Origin: Alphaproteobacteria bacterium
Lineage (GTDB): Bacteria > Pseudomonadota > Alphaproteobacteria > Rhizobiales > Beijerinckiaceae
NCBI GenBank assembly: GCA_016869555.1
Contig: VGDY01000004.1
Coordinates: 1-61,388 of the forward strand
Length of the DNA: 61,388 bases
Direction: 5' to 3'
Shown: positions 35,999-45,712 of the stretch, one piece after another
How positions within the stretch are numbered: the stretch's first letter is position 1
Layout of the letters: every line of letters begins with the position of its first letter
Made by a program: the position numbers and the translations under genes
Notes under the pieces: generated by a model
The model's input: the letters and a program-made list of their open reading frames with translations, nothing else
Told to the model about the DNA's origin: nothing
Databases searched by the model: none

Positions 35999-37627
35999 TC
36001 ACAGGCCCGGATCGTCCCCGCTCTGCGACTCTTCCGCGGCAAGTCCGAAGTTCAATCGCGACCAGAGCCGCTCGTGCAGATAATAGAGCGCGAAGATCGC
36101 GATCATCTCGACGCCAGTAATTTCGGCGGCGAGTTCTATGCTTTGGATGAAGCCGTAAACGATCAGGAAGGTTGAAACGCTCGCCGGAACAAGCCAGGAA
36201 AGCGCTTTCACCAGACTGCGCGTCGGCGTCGGCTTGAACGACTCCCGCGCCGGCGGCAGGCCTTCCATCGAAGCGTAGCTGAGTTCGGTCAGCGGCGGCG
36301 CCGCGCGGCCGTTCGACGCGGCGACTGCTTTGACCATGCCGACCCCGACCGTTTCATTGGTGACGCGGTCGATGAGAATGAATCCGCCGGTTTCGCGATT
36401 TTCGACATAAGGGTCGCAGGCGATCACGGTTTCAAGCGACAGGCGCGCGTCGCCGATTTCGTTGAAAGCGAGCGTCGCGCCCCCTAGCAGCGGTTGCGAC
36501 TGACCGGTTTCGATATCGATGCGCGTGTCGACGACGGTCACGGCGGCGGGCGCGGTTTTCGTCCCGATCTTCAACAGATAGCTCTTGCCGGCGACAAGCG
36601 GCTCGCGCACCAGCCATAGGAGCTTCGCGTCGAGACGATCGCCGATTTTCGCGGGCGAGACCGGCGAACACAAAAGATCGCCGCGCGAAACGTCGATCTC
36701 TTCAGCGAGCGTGAGCGTCGCCGACTGACCCGAGACAGCGCTGTCGAGATCGCCGTCGAAGGTGACGATCCTGGCGACGCGCGTATCGCGGCCTGACGGC
36801 AGAATGCGCACGATATCGCCGGGCCGGATGTTGCCGCCGCTGATGAAGCCGGAGAATCCGCGGAAGTCGAGATTGGGTCGATTGACCCATTGCACCGGCA
36901 TGCGGAAGGGCGCGATCCGCGTCGTGTCTTCCACCGCGACGCCTTCGAGATAGGACAGAAGCGGCGGCCCGCCGTGCCAGGGCATGTTTGCGCTGGCGTG
37001 GACAAGATTGTCGCCGTCCTTGGCGACAAGCGGCGCGACATAGATCGACGCAAAGTGAAGTGCGTCGGCGAAGGCGTGAAAATCCGCCTCGATCTTGCGA
37101 AACACCTCCTCGCTGTAGCCGACAAGGTCCATCTTGTTGACCGCGACCACGACATGGCGCACGCCGAACATCGAGGTGATGACGCTGTGCCGGCGGGTTT
37201 GCGGCAGAATGCCCTTGCGCGCGTCGACAAGCAGAATGGCGAGATCGGCGGTCGAAGCGCCGACCGCCATGTTGCGGGTATATTGCTCATGGCCCGGCGT
37301 GTCGGCGACGATGAATTTGCGCCGGTCGGTCGCGAAATAGCGATAGGCGACGTCGATGGTGATGCCCTGTTCGCGCTCGGCCGCGAGACCGTCGACGAGC
37401 AGCGCGAAATCCAGCGCCTCGCCCTGGGTGCCGTGCTTCTTTGAGTCGCTTTCCAGCGCCGCGATAATGTCGTCAGGCGCAAGATCGGCGTCATAAAGCA
37501 GGCGCCCGATCAGAGTCGATTTGCCGTCGTCGACCGAGCCGCAGGTGATGAACCGCAACAGCGGCTTTTCGCCGAGCTGTCGCGCCGGCGCGCGCGACGG
37601 CGAAGCGGTGGCGACGGCGCCGTGCAT
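35999..37627 (-). CDS. cysN: sulfate adenylyltransferase subunit 1 (CysN) with C-terminal DUF2061-like membrane domain
   Basis: The GTPase subunit of ATP sulfurylase, which drives formation of adenosine-5'-phosphosulfate by CysD. P-loop GSVDDGKSTLIGRLLYDA, DTPGHEQYTRNM and NKMDLVGYS are clear, followed by EF-Tu-like beta domains. Where many CysN proteins end or carry APS kinase, this one (542 residues) has a linker and then, from residue 470, a hydrophobic domain (RSLVKALSWLVPASVSTFLI, GVEMIAIFALYYLHERLWSR) resembling DUF2061. No APS-kinase domain is present. Last gene of the sulfate operon, one base after cysD. Confidence 0.95.
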   Translation of the reverse strand: MHGAVATASPSRAPARQLGEKPLLRFITCGSVDDGKSTLIGRLLYDADLAPDDIIAALESDSKKHGTQGEALDFALLVDGLAAEREQGITIDVAYRYFATDRRKFIVADTPGHEQYTRNMAVGASTADLAILLVDARKGILPQTRRHSVITSMFGVRHVVVAVNKMDLVGYSEEVFRKIEADFHAFADALHFASIYVAPLVAKDGDNLVHASANMPWHGGPPLLSYLEGVAVEDTTRIAPFRMPVQWVNRPNLDFRGFSGFISGGNIRPGDIVRILPSGRDTRVARIVTFDGDLDSAVSGQSATLTLAEEIDVSRGDLLCSPVSPAKIGDRLDAKLLWLVREPLVAGKSYLLKIGTKTAPAAVTVVDTRIDIETGQSQPLLGGATLAFNEIGDARLSLETVIACDPYVENRETGGFILIDRVTNETVGVGMVKAVAASNGRAAPPLTELSYASMEGLPPARESFKPTPTRSLVKALSWLVPASVSTFLIVYGFIQSIELAAEITGVEMIAIFALYYLHERLWSRLNFGLAAEESQSGDDPGL

Positions 37628-37628
37628 C

Positions 37629-38546
37629 TTAGAAATACCCTTCCTGCTTCTTTTGCTCCATCGAGCTGGAGCCGTCGTGGTCGATGAGCCGCCCCTGGCG
37701 CTCCGAAGAGCGGCTCTCGCGCATTTCCGTAATGATCTCGTCGAGACCAGCGGCGTTGCTTTCTATGGCGCCGGTCAGCGGATAGCAGCCGAGCGTGCGA
37801 AATCGCACCATCTTATGTTCGATCGTTTCGCCGGGCGCGAGTTCCATGCGATTGTCGTCGACCATGATGAGCGTGCCGCCGCGGCGCACGACCGGCCGCT
37901 CCTTGGCGAAATAGAGCGGAACGACCGGAATGTTCTCGCGCGCGATATAGTCCCAGATATCCGCCTCGGTCCAATTGGACATGGGAAACACGCGCAGGCT
38001 TTCGCCTGGCGCTTTACGCGTGTTGTAGAGACGCCAGAATTCCGGCCGCTGATTTTTCGGGTCCCAGCGGTGCTGCGCGGTGCGAAACGACAGCACGCGC
38101 TCCTTGGCGCGCGACTTCTCTTCGTCGCGGCGCGCGCCGCCGAAGGCGGCGTCGAACCCGTATTTATCCAGCGCCTGCTTCAGCGCCTCGGTCTTCATGA
38201 TCTCGGTGTGAAGCTTCGAGCCATGGACGAAAGGGCTGATGTTCATCTCAATCCCTTTGGGATTGATATATTCGATCAGCTCGACGCCAAGCTCCTTCAC
38301 CCGACGGTCGCGAAAGTCGATCATCTCGCGAAATTTCCATGTCGTATTGACATGGAGCAGCGGAAACGGCGGCTTGGACGGATAAAAGGCCTTCATGGCG
38401 ACGTGCAGCATCGCCGCCGAATCCTTGCCGATCGAATAGAGCATCACCGGCCGTTCGCATTCGGCGACGGTCTCGCGCATGATATGGATGCTCTCGGCCT
38501 CGAGGCGATCGAGATAGCCGAGCGGACGCACGGCGAGCGCGGTCAT
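37629..38546 (-). CDS. cysD: sulfate adenylyltransferase subunit 2
   Basis: The catalytic subunit of ATP sulfurylase, 305 residues, of the PP-loop ATP pyrophosphatase fold ([19 protein letters not shown]). Other signatures: [62 protein letters not shown], and the C-terminal QKKQEGYF. The start at 38546 overlaps the cysH stop by four bases; the 46 extra in-frame codons upstream lie inside cysH. It pairs with CysN. Confidence 0.97.
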   Translation of the reverse strand: MTALAVRPLGYLDRLEAESIHIMRETVAECERPVMLYSIGKDSAAMLHVAMKAFYPSKPPFPLLHVNTTWKFREMIDFRDRRVKELGVELIEYINPKGIEMNISPFVHGSKLHTEIMKTEALKQALDKYGFDAAFGGARRDEEKSRAKERVLSFRTAQHRWDPKNQRPEFWRLYNTRKAPGESLRVFPMSNWTEADIWDYIARENIPVVPLYFAKERPVVRRGGTLIMVDDNRMELAPGETIEHKMVRFRTLGCYPLTGAIESNAAGLDEIITEMRESRSSERQGRLIDHDGSSSMEQKKQEGYF

Positions 38547-39292
38547 TGGTTCGCCTCCTGCGGGGCCCCGCGGCGCAACACCCCGTCTTCGCCGATATGA
38601 AGGCCGCATTCCTTCTTGCCGTCGTCTTCCCACCACCAGCGGCCGGCGCGCTCGCTCTCGCCCGGCAGCACGGCGCGCGTGCATGGCGCGCAGCCGATCG
38701 ACAGAAAGCCCCTGGCATGGAGATCGTTGATCGGCACTGAAAACTCCTCGACCGCCGCGACGACCGCGTCACGCGTATAGTCTGCGAGCGGATTGAGCTT
38801 GAGCAGCCTGTGCGTTTCGTCAAAGGCGATGACCGGCGCGTCGGCGCGCGCCATCGACTGATCGGCGCGCAGTCCCGTCACCCAGACCGAAACGCCGGCA
38901 AGCAGCCGCGACAGCGGCTCCACCTTGCGCACATGGCAGCAGGCCTTGCGCGCTTCGACGGAAGCGTAGAAGCCGTTGATCCCCTGCTCTTCGATCAGCG
39001 CTTCAAGCGGCGCGGCTTGCGGATAGACCGCGCGAATGCGCCGCGCATAGCGCGCTTCGGTGCGCTCCCACAGCTCATAGGTTTCTGGAAACAGCCGGCC
39101 CGTATCGATCGTCGCGACGTCGATGTCTAAACCCTGTGTGAAGATCGAATGCGCGACGAGCTGATCCTCTATCCCGAAACTCGTGGTGAAAACGATCCGG
39201 CCGGGAATGAATTCGCGCAGCAGCAGCAAACGATGGTCGACATCGAGCGGCGCTAACCGCGGCCCCAGCGTTTCAGCGATCGAAGCCTTCAT
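38543..39292 (-). CDS. cysH: assimilatory adenylyl-sulfate (APS) reductase
   Basis: A 249-residue thiol-dependent reductase making sulfite. PP-loop-like [13 protein letters not shown], then the paired cysteines KACCHVRK (Cys118, Cys119) and GCAPC (Cys201, Cys204) that bind a [4Fe-4S] cluster, and the catalytic ECGLH near the C-terminus (Cys229). The four-cysteine signature marks the APS-reducing type, consistent with the missing APS kinase in this operon. The start at 39292 overlaps the DUF934 gene by four bases. Confidence 0.95.
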   Translation of the reverse strand: MKASIAETLGPRLAPLDVDHRLLLLREFIPGRIVFTTSFGIEDQLVAHSIFTQGLDIDVATIDTGRLFPETYELWERTEARYARRIRAVYPQAAPLEALIEEQGINGFYASVEARKACCHVRKVEPLSRLLAGVSVWVTGLRADQSMARADAPVIAFDETHRLLKLNPLADYTRDAVVAAVEEFSVPINDLHARGFLSIGCAPCTRAVLPGESERAGRWWWEDDGKKECGLHIGEDGVLRRGAPQEANQ

Positions 39293-39795
39293 GGTCGCGC
39301 CGCCCTCCGCCGCGCCTCGAGAATTGAGCCGCGCCCCGGATAGCCGCGCTGATAGCTCATCGCATAGGCGTTGAGCGCGGCGCGCCACTGTTCTTCACCC
39401 TGGCGCTCGGCAAGGTCGTCCGGAATTTCGATCGTGTCGAAGCCGCAGCCGACCGCGTGGGAATATTGATCGGCGACGAGTCGCCCGCTGGCGCGAAGCT
39501 CGCCCTTAAATCCCGCGCGCCGCAGCAGGCCCGCCAAAGAGAAGCCGCGGCCGTCGGAAAAGGCGGGGAAGGAGATTGAGACGAGTTGCAGTCGCGGCGC
39601 CGACTCGACGAGGGCCAAAACTTCGGTCGTGTTGGGAACGATGACGCCAAGCGCCGACTCCGGCCCAAGGACCTCCAGCGCGTGCGGAAGCCGCGCCAGC
39701 GACACGATGACCTTTCCAGCTTTCGGCAGCGCTTCTTCTTCCGCGAGGCGGCGCCAGTCGTCCTCGATGAAGCGGCCGTCAGATATCAGCGCCAT
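39289..39795 (-). CDS. DUF934 family protein of the sulfate operon
   Basis: A 168-residue protein, always seen next to sulfite-reductase genes. It starts at 39795 (MALISDGRFIEDDWRRLAEE), inside the end of cysI. Core motifs: GVIVPNTTEVLALVE, ISFPAFSDGRGFSLAGLLR, GRLVADQYSHAVGCGFDTIE and AMSYQRGYPGRGSI. The biochemical role is unknown; it is believed to assist sulfite reduction. Confidence 0.92.
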   Translation of the reverse strand: MALISDGRFIEDDWRRLAEEEALPKAGKVIVSLARLPHALEVLGPESALGVIVPNTTEVLALVESAPRLQLVSISFPAFSDGRGFSLAGLLRRAGFKGELRASGRLVADQYSHAVGCGFDTIEIPDDLAERQGEEQWRAALNAYAMSYQRGYPGRGSILEARRRAARP

Positions 39796-41503
39796 CTTCG
39801 CCCTCCCGACGCAAGGCGTCTTTGAAGCGCGCATGACCGATGCGCCGCCAGGTGTCGATGAAGGCTTCGCCCTCCTCGCGCTCCGCGAGGTAGAAATCGA
39901 CGAGATGTTCGATCACGTCGGGCGCCTGCTCGGCGGTGACCCCAGGTCCCAGAATTTCGCCGATCGACGCCGAAAAGGTCGGATCGCCGCCGAGGGTGAT
40001 CTGATAGGATTCCTGGCCCTTTTTTTCGAGGCCGAGAATGCCGATCGCGCCGACATGATGATGGCCGCAGGCGTTGATGCAGCCGGAGATTTTGATGCCG
40101 AGCTTGCCGATGCGCCGCTGCCGAGACATGTCCGCGAAACGTTTCGAGATCGCCTGCGCGATCGGAATCGAGCGCGCGGTGGCGAGCGAGCAGTAATCCA
40201 TGCCCGGGCATGCGATGATGTCGGAGACGAGCCCGGCGTTCGCCGTCGCCAATCCAGCGGCGTCGAGCATCCGCCACAGCGCAAAGAGATCGTCCTGCTT
40301 CACATGCGGCAGGATGATGTTCTGCTCATGGCTGACCCGCAGTTCGCCGAAGCCGAAGCGCTCGCTGGCGTCGGCCAGCACGCGCATCTGGTCGGAGGTG
40401 GCGTCGCCGGGGACGCCGCCGATCGGCTTCAAAGAAACGGTGACGATGGCGTAACCGGGGATTTTGTGCGCGCTGACGTTGACGTCGGCGAAATTGGCGA
40501 ACGCCGGCGTCTCCAGTTTCGCGGCGTGCAGAATTTGAGAGTCGCGCGCCAGCGACTCATAAGGCGGCGGCGCGAAGAAACCGGCGATGCGCTCGAATTC
40601 TTCCGGATCATGGACGAAAACCGAGCGGTCCATCGCGGCGAATTCGGCTTCGACCTCTGCGCGGATGTCGTCGATGCCCTTCTCATGGACGAGAATTTTG
40701 ATGCGCGCCTTATATTTGTTGTCGCGCCGGCCGAAGCGGTTGTAGACGCGCATGATCGCTTCGAGAAAGGCGAGCAGATCATGCCGCGGCACGAAGTCGC
40801 CGACGACCTTGCCGACGAAGGGCGAACGGCCGAGACCGCCGCCGGCGACGACCTGATAGCCGATCTCGCCCTTATCGTTTCTGACGATGCGCAGGCCGAT
40901 GTCATGCACCATGATCGCGGCGCGATCGTGCTCGGCGCCCGTCACCGCGATCTTGAATTTGCGCGGCAGAAACGAAAACTCAGGATGCAGGCTCGACCAT
41001 TGGCGAAGAAACTCCGCCGTCGGGCGCGGATCTTCGATTTCATCCGGCGCGACGCCGGCGAAATGATCCGCCGTGACATTGCGGATGCAATTGCCGGAGG
41101 TCTGGATGGCGTGCATCTCGACGTCGGCGAGCGCTTCGAGAATGTCCGGCGTATCGACGAGTTTGGGCCAATTATACTGCAGGTTCTGGCGCGTCGTGAA
41201 ATGGCCGTAGCCCTTGTCCCATCTGTCGGCGATGTCGGCGAGCCGGCGCATCTGGCGGGCGGTCAGCGTGCCATAGGGAATGGCGACGCGCAGCATATAG
41301 GCGTGAAGCTGGAGATAGAGTCCGTTCATCAGGCGGAACGGGCGGAACTCCTCTTCGGTCAGCGCGCCGGAAAGCCGGCGGCGCACCTGTTCGCGAAACT
41401 CGGCGACGCGTTCGCGCACGAAAGCGGCGTCATAGTCATCGTAGCGATAGGTGGTCGTCGGCGCATTGGGTCGGCGCAACGCCTCGGGATCGTGAGCGGT
41501 CAC
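39779..41503 (-). CDS. cysI: sulfite reductase (ferredoxin-type, siroheme/4Fe-4S)
   Basis: A 574-residue nitrite/sulfite reductase family protein reducing sulfite to sulfide with six electrons. Two pseudo-symmetric halves are visible, with GHFTTRQNLQYNWPKL and TSGNCIRNVT in the first, and the siroheme-Fe4S4 cysteines ACPGMDYCSLA and SGCINACGHHHVG in the second. In this operon context sulfite is the likely substrate. No flavoprotein CysJ is present; the ferredoxin encoded upstream is a plausible electron donor. Overlaps the DUF934 gene by 17 bases. Confidence 0.95.
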   Translation of the reverse strand: MTAHDPEALRRPNAPTTTYRYDDYDAAFVRERVAEFREQVRRRLSGALTEEEFRPFRLMNGLYLQLHAYMLRVAIPYGTLTARQMRRLADIADRWDKGYGHFTTRQNLQYNWPKLVDTPDILEALADVEMHAIQTSGNCIRNVTADHFAGVAPDEIEDPRPTAEFLRQWSSLHPEFSFLPRKFKIAVTGAEHDRAAIMVHDIGLRIVRNDKGEIGYQVVAGGGLGRSPFVGKVVGDFVPRHDLLAFLEAIMRVYNRFGRRDNKYKARIKILVHEKGIDDIRAEVEAEFAAMDRSVFVHDPEEFERIAGFFAPPPYESLARDSQILHAAKLETPAFANFADVNVSAHKIPGYAIVTVSLKPIGGVPGDATSDQMRVLADASERFGFGELRVSHEQNIILPHVKQDDLFALWRMLDAAGLATANAGLVSDIIACPGMDYCSLATARSIPIAQAISKRFADMSRQRRIGKLGIKISGCINACGHHHVGAIGILGLEKKGQESYQITLGGDPTFSASIGEILGPGVTAEQAPDVIEHLVDFYLAEREEGEAFIDTWRRIGHARFKDALRREGEDGADI

Positions 41504-41817
41504 GGCGCTCCTCCCGCCGCTTGCTTGCCGAGATCGAGTCGCACGCTCGGTCCCTTCACGCGCATTCTCTCGCGATAATGCATAGGCGTGGGCGCGCCAT
41601 CCCCGCCGATCTCGACGTCGGCGAGATAAACGTCGACCACGCGATTGGCCGAAATGTCGCGCTTGCCCGAAGCTTCGAGCGCCGCAGCCTCTTCGGCGTT
41701 CAGCGCGACTCGGGCGCGGCGATGGTCGCGCTCCCAGCCTGACGCGCCGAGAAACACCACTTCGCCGTCGGTCAGATTCGAGGCGATGAGGATTTGCGGA
41801 TGCTTGAAGCTGGCCAT
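41500..41817 (-). CDS. DUF2849 family protein of the sulfate operon
   Basis: A 105-residue protein that regularly precedes cysI in Rhizobiales. It has QILIASNLTDGEVVFLG and DISANRVVDVYLADVEI. The start at 41817 overlaps the ferredoxin stop, and its stop overlaps the cysI start. Function unknown. Confidence 0.9.
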   Translation of the reverse strand: MASFKHPQILIASNLTDGEVVFLGASGWERDHRRARVALNAEEAAALEASGKRDISANRVVDVYLADVEIGGDGAPTPMHYRERMRVKGPSVRLDLGKQAAGGAP

Positions 41818-42188
41818 CACGTTTCCTGCGCCAGCTTCAGTCGAAGCCCGCTCATATCGTCCGACCAGATGATCTGGCAGGACAGGCGCGAATGTTCGTA
41901 AAGCATCGGCAATTCATCGAGCTTTTCGATTTCCTCTTCGTTCGGCGGCGGCACGCGCCGCGCCCATTCCGCATCGAGGATGACATGGCATTCCGCGCAT
42001 GCGAGCGCGCCGCCGCACGTATTGTCCATGCCGACGCCATGGTCGCGCAAAATCTCCATCAGCCGCCAGCCCTCGACCGCCTCCAGTTCATGAACCGCGC
42101 CGTGACGGTCCTCCACATGAAGGGTCGGGAGAGTTTGCTTCGGCGACTGGGCGGGTCGTTGCGCCACCATGTTCTCGATGCTGCTCAT
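41817..42188 (-). CDS. [2Fe-2S] ferredoxin of adrenodoxin/Isc type
   Basis: A 123-residue ferredoxin with the cluster motif CGGALACAEC (C-x5-C-x2-C) and a fourth cysteine in SRLSCQI. An N-terminal extension of about 20 residues precedes the fold (TLHVEDRHGAVHELEAVEGW). It is the first gene of the sulfate operon, so a role as electron carrier to sulfite or APS reductase is likely, though Isc-type ferredoxins usually serve Fe-S assembly. 272 bases separate it from the divergent ParA-like gene. Confidence 0.92.
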   Translation of the reverse strand: MSSIENMVAQRPAQSPKQTLPTLHVEDRHGAVHELEAVEGWRLMEILRDHGVGMDNTCGGALACAECHVILDAEWARRVPPPNEEEIEKLDELPMLYEHSRLSCQIIWSDDMSGLRLKLAQET

Positions 42189-42460
42189 CTAGTTGACGCG
42201 TCGACTGGTCCGCTCGGGGGCGCCGCCGCGGACGTTCGGTATTTCGAACGCATAAAGCTCTAAACCGCTCGAATGTCAATTCACGATCTAATTGTGGAGC
42301 TTCATCGAATATAACATATTTCTGCTGTTGTTATGGCCTGTCACAATATGGAGCGCCATAGGCGGTTAGCTGAATCAGGGCTGACACTTGGAAACCATGT
42401 TTGCTAAGCTCTTGTCCCTCATGAACAGCGGCGCCAGCGCGAGATCCGATAGGAGCACTC

Positions 42461-43294
42461 ATGGCCAAGAAGCCGGTCAAGATCACCAGGACGACGCCGG
42501 CCAAGCGAGGGCCAAGTCAGGCTCGCACGGCCGAGTCTCCGGTCTCCGCCCCGAACGTCGCGGTTCGTCCGGCGGTCATTCTCGTCGGCGCGGACAAGGG
42601 CGGCGTCGGCAAGACGACCATCGCCAGAGCGATCCTCGATTTTCTTTCGCTCAACAATATTCATGCGCGCGCCTTCGATACCGAGACGCCGCGCGGAACG
42701 CTTCATCGCTTCCACCCCGACGAGACGATGATCGTCGATCTGACCGAACCCGCCGATCAGATGAAAATCATCGATACGCTGAACACGTCGCGGGCCAAAG
42801 TCAGCGTCATCGACGTGCGCGCCGGCGGCCTGAGTCCCGCGCTTCTGGCGCTCGACGAGATCGGCTTCTTCGATGCGGTGAAGAGCGGCGAATTCCGCTT
42901 CGTCCTGCTGCATGTGATCGGTCCCTCCATCTCGTCGCTGGAGGAGATCGCCCAGATTGCGCCCTATGTCGCGGACGCCAATTATTTCATGGTCAAGAAT
43001 CACGTCAACGACACGACTTTTTTCGAGTGGGATCCGCAGACCCATGCGAAATATTTTGAGGATGTCGTCACCTCGGGCGAGATCGCCATCCCCAAGCTCA
43101 GCGAACTCGCCTATGAGCAGGTCGAGCTGTCCGGCGCGCCATTCTCGACATTCATCGCCAATCAGGATGCGCAGGGCCAGCCGGCCGAACATTCCTTTGT
43201 GTTGCGCGGTTACGTCCGGACCTGGCTGGCGCGCGTCGCCGACGAGTTGGAAAGAGTCGGCCTTCTCGAACTCGTCAGCGAAAAGAAACGATAG
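42461..43294 (+). CDS. ParA/MinD-like P-loop ATPase
   Basis: A 277-residue SIMIBI-class ATPase with a deviant Walker A, KGGVGKTT (residues 46-53), after a 35-residue basic, Ala/Thr-rich leader. DTETPRGTLHRFHP and VSVIDVRAGGLSP fit the switch regions. It lacks a partner ParB and has no signal. Members of this group serve plasmid-like partition or regulate cellulose or flagellar systems; which one applies here is unknown. Stands alone, divergent from the sulfate operon. Confidence 0.8.
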   Translation: MAKKPVKITRTTPAKRGPSQARTAESPVSAPNVAVRPAVILVGADKGGVGKTTIARAILDFLSLNNIHARAFDTETPRGTLHRFHPDETMIVDLTEPADQMKIIDTLNTSRAKVSVIDVRAGGLSPALLALDEIGFFDAVKSGEFRFVLLHVIGPSISSLEEIAQIAPYVADANYFMVKNHVNDTTFFEWDPQTHAKYFEDVVTSGEIAIPKLSELAYEQVELSGAPFSTFIANQDAQGQPAEHSFVLRGYVRTWLARVADELERVGLLELVSEKKR

Positions 43295-43394
43295 GGATCG
43301 CGGGCGCGCATCATTCGCCGTGAAGGCGGAATTTCGTCGACGTCCGGCGTCGCTTCGATGAGCCCCTGGTCGCGGCCTCGTTAGGGATCGCTTC

Positions 43395-44444
43395 ATGGAA
43401 TACCGGAAACTCGGACATAGCGACCTCTCGGTTTCCGCGATCTGTCTCGGCTCAATGATGTGGGGAGAGCAGAACAGCGAGGCGGAAGGCCATGCCCAAT
43501 TGGACTATGCGTTCGACTGCGGCGTCAATTTCATCGATACGGCGGAAATTTATTCGATTCCGCCGCGGCGAGAGACGCAAGGGTCGACCGAACGCATCAT
43601 CGGAAGCTGGCTCGCCGCGCGCAAGAACCGCAATAAGGCGATCATCGCCACCAAGGTCGCAGGTCGCGGAGACGCCGATTGGCTGCGCCCCGCGCGCGCC
43701 GGAACCGTTCTCGACGCCAAGAATATCGATCATGCGATCGAGGGCTCGCTCAAGCGGCTGCAGACCGACTACATCGACCTTTACCAATTGCATTGGCCGG
43801 ATCGCTCCTTGCCGCTTTGGGGCGCTGGCGGCACGACCTATCGGCGGCCGACTAAGCGGGATGAAATTCCGATCGAAGAGACGCTCGACGCGCTGAGCCG
43901 TCTCGTCAAGTCCGGCAAGGTCCGTCACATCGGCCTCTCTAATGAAACGCCCTGGGGCGTGGCGCGTTTCCTGCGCGCCGCCGAACTCGGCCATGGCCCG
44001 CGCGTCGTTTCGATTCAAAACGCCTATAATCTTATCAATCGCACCTTCGAGATCGGCCTTGCCGAATTCGCCGAGCGCGAACGCGTCGGACTGCTCGCCT
44101 ATTCGCCGCTCGCGCAAGGCTATCTTACCGGCAAATATCAGGGCGGCGCGCGGCCGTCCGGCGCGCGCACCACGCTGTTCGGGCGCGCGCAGCGCTATGA
44201 GAAGCCGGAAGTCGAACAAGCGATCGCCGCCTATCTGGCGCTGGCGCATGATATCGGCGCCGATCCGGCGCAACTTGCGATCGCTTTCGTCACGTCGCGG
44301 CCCTTCGTCACGTCGAATATCATCGGCGCGACGACGATGGCGCAGCTCAAGACAGACCTCGCGTCGATCGACTTCACGATCACGCCGGACATCGAGCGGC
44401 GCATCGACGCCATTCACCATCTCTACAGCAACCCTGCGCCATGA
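43395..44444 (+). CDS. aldo/keto reductase, Tas/YghZ-like
   Basis: A 349-residue NADPH-dependent oxidoreductase on a TIM barrel. Signatures: MEYRKLGHSDLSVSAICLGSM (split here as MEYRKLGHSDL), NFIDTAEIYS with the catalytic Asp and Tyr, ATKVAG with the Lys, YQLHWPD with the His, and the cofactor-binding AYSPLAQGYLTGKY and FVTSNIIGATTMAQLK. The NTR1-like long loop and total length match Tas. The carbonyl substrate is unknown. Overlaps the acetyltransferase gene by four bases. Confidence 0.93.
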   Translation: MEYRKLGHSDLSVSAICLGSMMWGEQNSEAEGHAQLDYAFDCGVNFIDTAEIYSIPPRRETQGSTERIIGSWLAARKNRNKAIIATKVAGRGDADWLRPARAGTVLDAKNIDHAIEGSLKRLQTDYIDLYQLHWPDRSLPLWGAGGTTYRRPTKRDEIPIEETLDALSRLVKSGKVRHIGLSNETPWGVARFLRAAELGHGPRVVSIQNAYNLINRTFEIGLAEFAERERVGLLAYSPLAQGYLTGKYQGGARPSGARTTLFGRAQRYEKPEVEQAIAAYLALAHDIGADPAQLAIAFVTSRPFVTSNIIGATTMAQLKTDLASIDFTITPDIERRIDAIHHLYSNPAP

Positions 44445-44944
44445 GCGGCGTCGTGGTTCTGCGCGAGGAAACGCCCGAAGATCATCCCGCCATACGCGAA
44501 CTGCTCGCATCGGCGTTCAAGCGGTCGGACGAGTCCGAACTTGTCGATGCGCTGCGCAAGGACGGCGACTTGGTCCTTGGCTGCGTCGCCGCCATCGATG
44601 AACGCGTCGTCGGCCACGCCGCCCTCTCCAGGATGAGGGCTCCCTTTCCGGCGCTGGGGCTCGGTCCCGTCGCCGTCGCCGCGGCGTATCGCAGCAAGGG
44701 CGTCGCCAGCGCTCTGTTGCGCTGGAGCCTGGCGCGTGCGCGGGACGACCAGTGGCGCGCGATCTTTGTATTGGGCGACGGCGTCTTTTATGGACGTTTC
44801 GGATTTCGACCTGAGCTTGCGGCCGGTTTTGGTTCGCCCTACGCGGGACCGCATTTCATGGCGCTGGCGCTCAATGGCGCGCTTCCGGCCGCGGAAGGAA
44901 CTGTCGACTATGGGCCAAGCTTCGGCCGGCTCAAAAGCGCCTAA
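44441..44944 (+). CDS. GNAT-family N-acetyltransferase (YhbS-like)
   Basis: A 167-residue acetyltransferase. The acetyl-CoA site is LGPVAVAAAYRSKGVASALLRWSL (Q/RxxG/A pattern in the YRSKGVA part), and the C-terminal IFVLGDGVFYGRFGFRPE is typical of the YhbS group. Substrate unknown. Coupled to the upstream aldo/keto reductase. Confidence 0.9.
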   Translation: MSGVVVLREETPEDHPAIRELLASAFKRSDESELVDALRKDGDLVLGCVAAIDERVVGHAALSRMRAPFPALGLGPVAVAAAYRSKGVASALLRWSLARARDDQWRAIFVLGDGVFYGRFGFRPELAAGFGSPYAGPHFMALALNGALPAAEGTVDYGPSFGRLKSA

Positions 44945-44947
44945 CGC

Positions 44948-45598
44948 TCAGGCGTGTCCCGCGTTCGACGAGAGCCGTTGGGGATCGACGCCGATCGAGC
45001 GCAAGGCGCGCGCATATTTCGTCTCAAGATCGCGATCGAACAGCAAAGCGGGATCGGAGGGGCAATTCAGCCAGCCGTTGCGCTGAATCTCTTCTTCGAG
45101 CTGACCCGCGTCCCAGCCCGCATAGCCGAGCGCGAGCAGCGCCCGGTCCGGTCCGTGTCCCGCCGCGATGGCGCGCAAAATGTCGATCGTCGCGGTCAGC
45201 GACACGCCGTCGTCGATCGGCAACGTCGAATTGTCCAAGAAGAAGTCCGGCGTGTGGAGCACGAACCCGCGGTCGGTCTGCACCGGTCCGCCGGAGAGCA
45301 CCTGGATGTCTTCGGCGCGGCTCGGCAGGCTGATGCGCTCCTGGGGCGCGATCACCTGAAGCTGCACCAGAAGATCGGGGAAATTGCGCACGCGGGCCGG
45401 TTGGTTGACCACAATGCCCATCGCGCCGTCCTCGGAATGGGCGCAAAGATAAATTACCGACCGCGCGAAACGCTGATCCAGCATGCTCGGCATCGCGATC
45501 AGCAATTGGCCGTCAAGGAAGCGGCGCTCGGCGGGACGACCGCTGCGGCGTTCGCTATCTCGCGCTTCGAAATCTTGCTTCTTGCCTGCTGGCCTCAT
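44948..45598 (-). CDS. YqgE/AlgH family protein
   Basis: A 216-residue protein of the YqgE/AlgH family ([81 protein letters not shown]). Function is unsettled; it has been linked to regulation and redox in other species. A 30-residue charged N-terminal extension may be overcalled. Confidence 0.93.
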   Translation of the reverse strand: MRPAGKKQDFEARDSERRSGRPAERRFLDGQLLIAMPSMLDQRFARSVIYLCAHSEDGAMGIVVNQPARVRNFPDLLVQLQVIAPQERISLPSRAEDIQVLSGGPVQTDRGFVLHTPDFFLDNSTLPIDDGVSLTATIDILRAIAAGHGPDRALLALGYAGWDAGQLEEEIQRNGWLNCPSDPALLFDRDLETKYARALRSIGVDPQRLSSNAGHA

Positions 45599-45712
45599 AG
45601 GGTCATGCTACGCTCGCCGCGTCTCAAGAACAAGCGGCGCAGCCGACGTAACCGACTGCCTTGACTGGACGTAACTGACTGCCTTGACTGAAAGACGGGC
45701 CGCCGCAATCCC

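Noticed and set aside
39629-41578. 649-codon plus-strand frame opposite cysI
   Set aside because: Antisense shadow of a clear sulfite reductase gene.
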